From positions 101,242 through 165,241 of the forward strand of contig JANLFO010000004.1 of NCBI GenBank assembly GCA_024653205.1: a DNA stretch of 64,000 bases, written 5' to 3'. The stretch comes from Clostridia bacterium. Its GTDB lineage: Bacteria > Bacillota > DSM-521 > Neomoorellales > SLTJ01. Made by a program: the position numbers and the translations under genes. The notes under the pieces are model-generated. The model did not search any database. It was not told the DNA's origin and was given only the letters and a program-made list of their open reading frames with translations. This document shows positions 63,419 to 64,000 of this stretch, one piece after another; position 1 is the first letter of the stretch; every line of letters starts with the position of its first letter.

Positions 63419-64000
63419 ATGGGATACGGGTACCTGGGCAGGGCGCTGTGGGTGGACCTTGATCGCGGGGCGATGGAAGAGCAGGCGCTGGACGATGCGC
63501 TGATGCGCAACTTCCTGGGCGGTTACGGCCTGGGGGCGCGGCTTTTGTACAGCCGCATGAAGCCGGGAGCCGACCCGCTGGGGCCGGACAACATCCTGGG
63601 GATAGTAACCGGGGCGCTCACCGGCACCCCGGCGGTAGGGGGCTCGCGCTATATAGTGGTAGGCAAATCCCCCCTCACCGGCGGGTGGGGGGACGCCAAC
63701 TCCGGCGGGCACTTTGGCCCGCGGCTCAAGTTTGCCGGCTACGACGCCGTATTCTTCACCGGCATATCGGCCAAGCCGGTCTATCTGGTCATCGACAACG
63801 GCCAAGCCCAACTGCGGGACGCCAGCCATCTTTGGGGCAAGGACACCTTTGAAACCGAGGAGCTACTAAAGCAGGAACTGGGAGAAGACGTAGAGGCAGC
63901 CTGCATCGGCCCGGCGGCGGAGAAAGGCTCCTTAATCGCCGCGGTAATGCACAACAAAGGCCGGGCGGCCGCCCGCGCGGGACTGGGGGCGGTAATGGGC
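63419..64000 (+). CDS. Aldehyde:ferredoxin oxidoreductase, 3' truncated by window
   Basis: The first 194 residues are visible, from ATG 63419 with GGGGGAGG upstream. N-terminal AOR domain: GYGYLGRALWVDLDRGAMEE, FLGGYGLGARLLY and GDANSGGHFGPRLKFAGYDAVFFTG, the tungsto-/molybdopterin-binding face. It oxidises aldehydes to acids with ferredoxin, or the reverse. FeS-cluster cysteines are expected beyond the window edge. The pairing with a PaaK-type ligase recurs in peptide-fermenting anaerobes. Confidence 0.92.
   Translation, partial: MGYGYLGRALWVDLDRGAMEEQALDDALMRNFLGGYGLGARLLYSRMKPGADPLGPDNILGIVTGALTGTPAVGGSRYIVVGKSPLTGGWGDANSGGHFGPRLKFAGYDAVFFTGISAKPVYLVIDNGQAQLRDASHLWGKDTFETEELLKQELGEDVEAACIGPAAEKGSLIAAVMHNKGRAAARAGLGAVMG

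Overview
The window is 64 kb of GC-rich, gene-dense DNA from an anaerobic Firmicute. The gene content resembles the Moorella / Desulfotomaculum-Pelotomaculum type of (often thermophilic) Clostridia; this is an inference from gene content and style, not from a marker gene. Supporting signs are rapZ and whiA, a DUF1405 membrane protein, sigma-54, an anaerobic class III ribonucleotide reductase, an 11-subunit complex I without the NADH module, ADP-forming and AMP-forming acetyl-CoA synthetases, a periplasmic [NiFe] hydrogenase and an aldehyde:ferredoxin oxidoreductase. Many genes start at GTG or TTG. I see no rRNA, tRNA, CRISPR array, prophage or intact insertion sequence. The only stable RNA gene is tmRNA.

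Layout. 1-6.1 kb: rapZ (5' truncated), a biotin-type carboxyltransferase (oadA/pycB), whiA, a hexapeptide acyltransferase, a DUF1405 protein and rpoN. 6.2-14.6 kb: lower glycolysis (gap, pgk, tpiA, gpmI, eno) followed by a membrane pyrophosphatase. 14.8-21 kb: secG, a thioesterase, rnr, smpB, a reversed ADP-forming acyl-CoA synthetase, then ssrA (tmRNA). 21-26 kb: an MFS transporter, small proteins, corA, and a thermonuclease lipoprotein fused to a CoA-transferase relic. 26.2-27.7 kb (minus): oadB plus a 45-residue oadG-like gene, with a T-box-like motif upstream. 28-32.6 kb: an unknown protein, an acetate/succinate permease, acs and a metallo-beta-lactamase-fold protein. 33.2-38.6 kb: a Tat-exported [NiFe] hydrogenase operon (small, large, FeS and NrfD-type subunits) ending in fdhE. 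39-43.5 kb: an unknown gene, then a NifX-like protein with a glycine-rich tail, a CoA-binding protein, DUF5320, a NifU-like scaffold, an FmdB-type zinc ribbon and a gamma-carbonic anhydrase. 44-53.7 kb: nuoABCDHIJKLMN. 54-56.7 kb (minus): two ferredoxin-MinD ATPases and a MNT/HEPN pair. 56.8-60 kb: a cobalamin riboswitch and nrdDG. 60.1-64 kb: a GAF/PucR-type regulator, a PaaK-like CoA ligase and the start of an aldehyde:ferredoxin oxidoreductase gene that runs off the window.

How it fits together. The genes describe a fermentative or respiratory anaerobe that moves carbon through glycolysis or gluconeogenesis and acetyl-CoA/acetate. It conserves energy through ion pumps (H+-PPase, an Oad-type Na+ decarboxylase, complex I) and oxidises H2 outside the membrane. 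Two features are not explained by ordinary annotation. First, a family of about 130-220 bp GC-rich imperfect palindromes occurs in at least seven intergenic places, plus shorter fragments; one copy lies between the B12 riboswitch and nrdD. Second, a palindromic operator with consensus TTATTGGCATATGCCAATAA lies at three promoters (NifX-like, DUF5320, MinD ATPases) and links dispersed genes into one candidate regulon.
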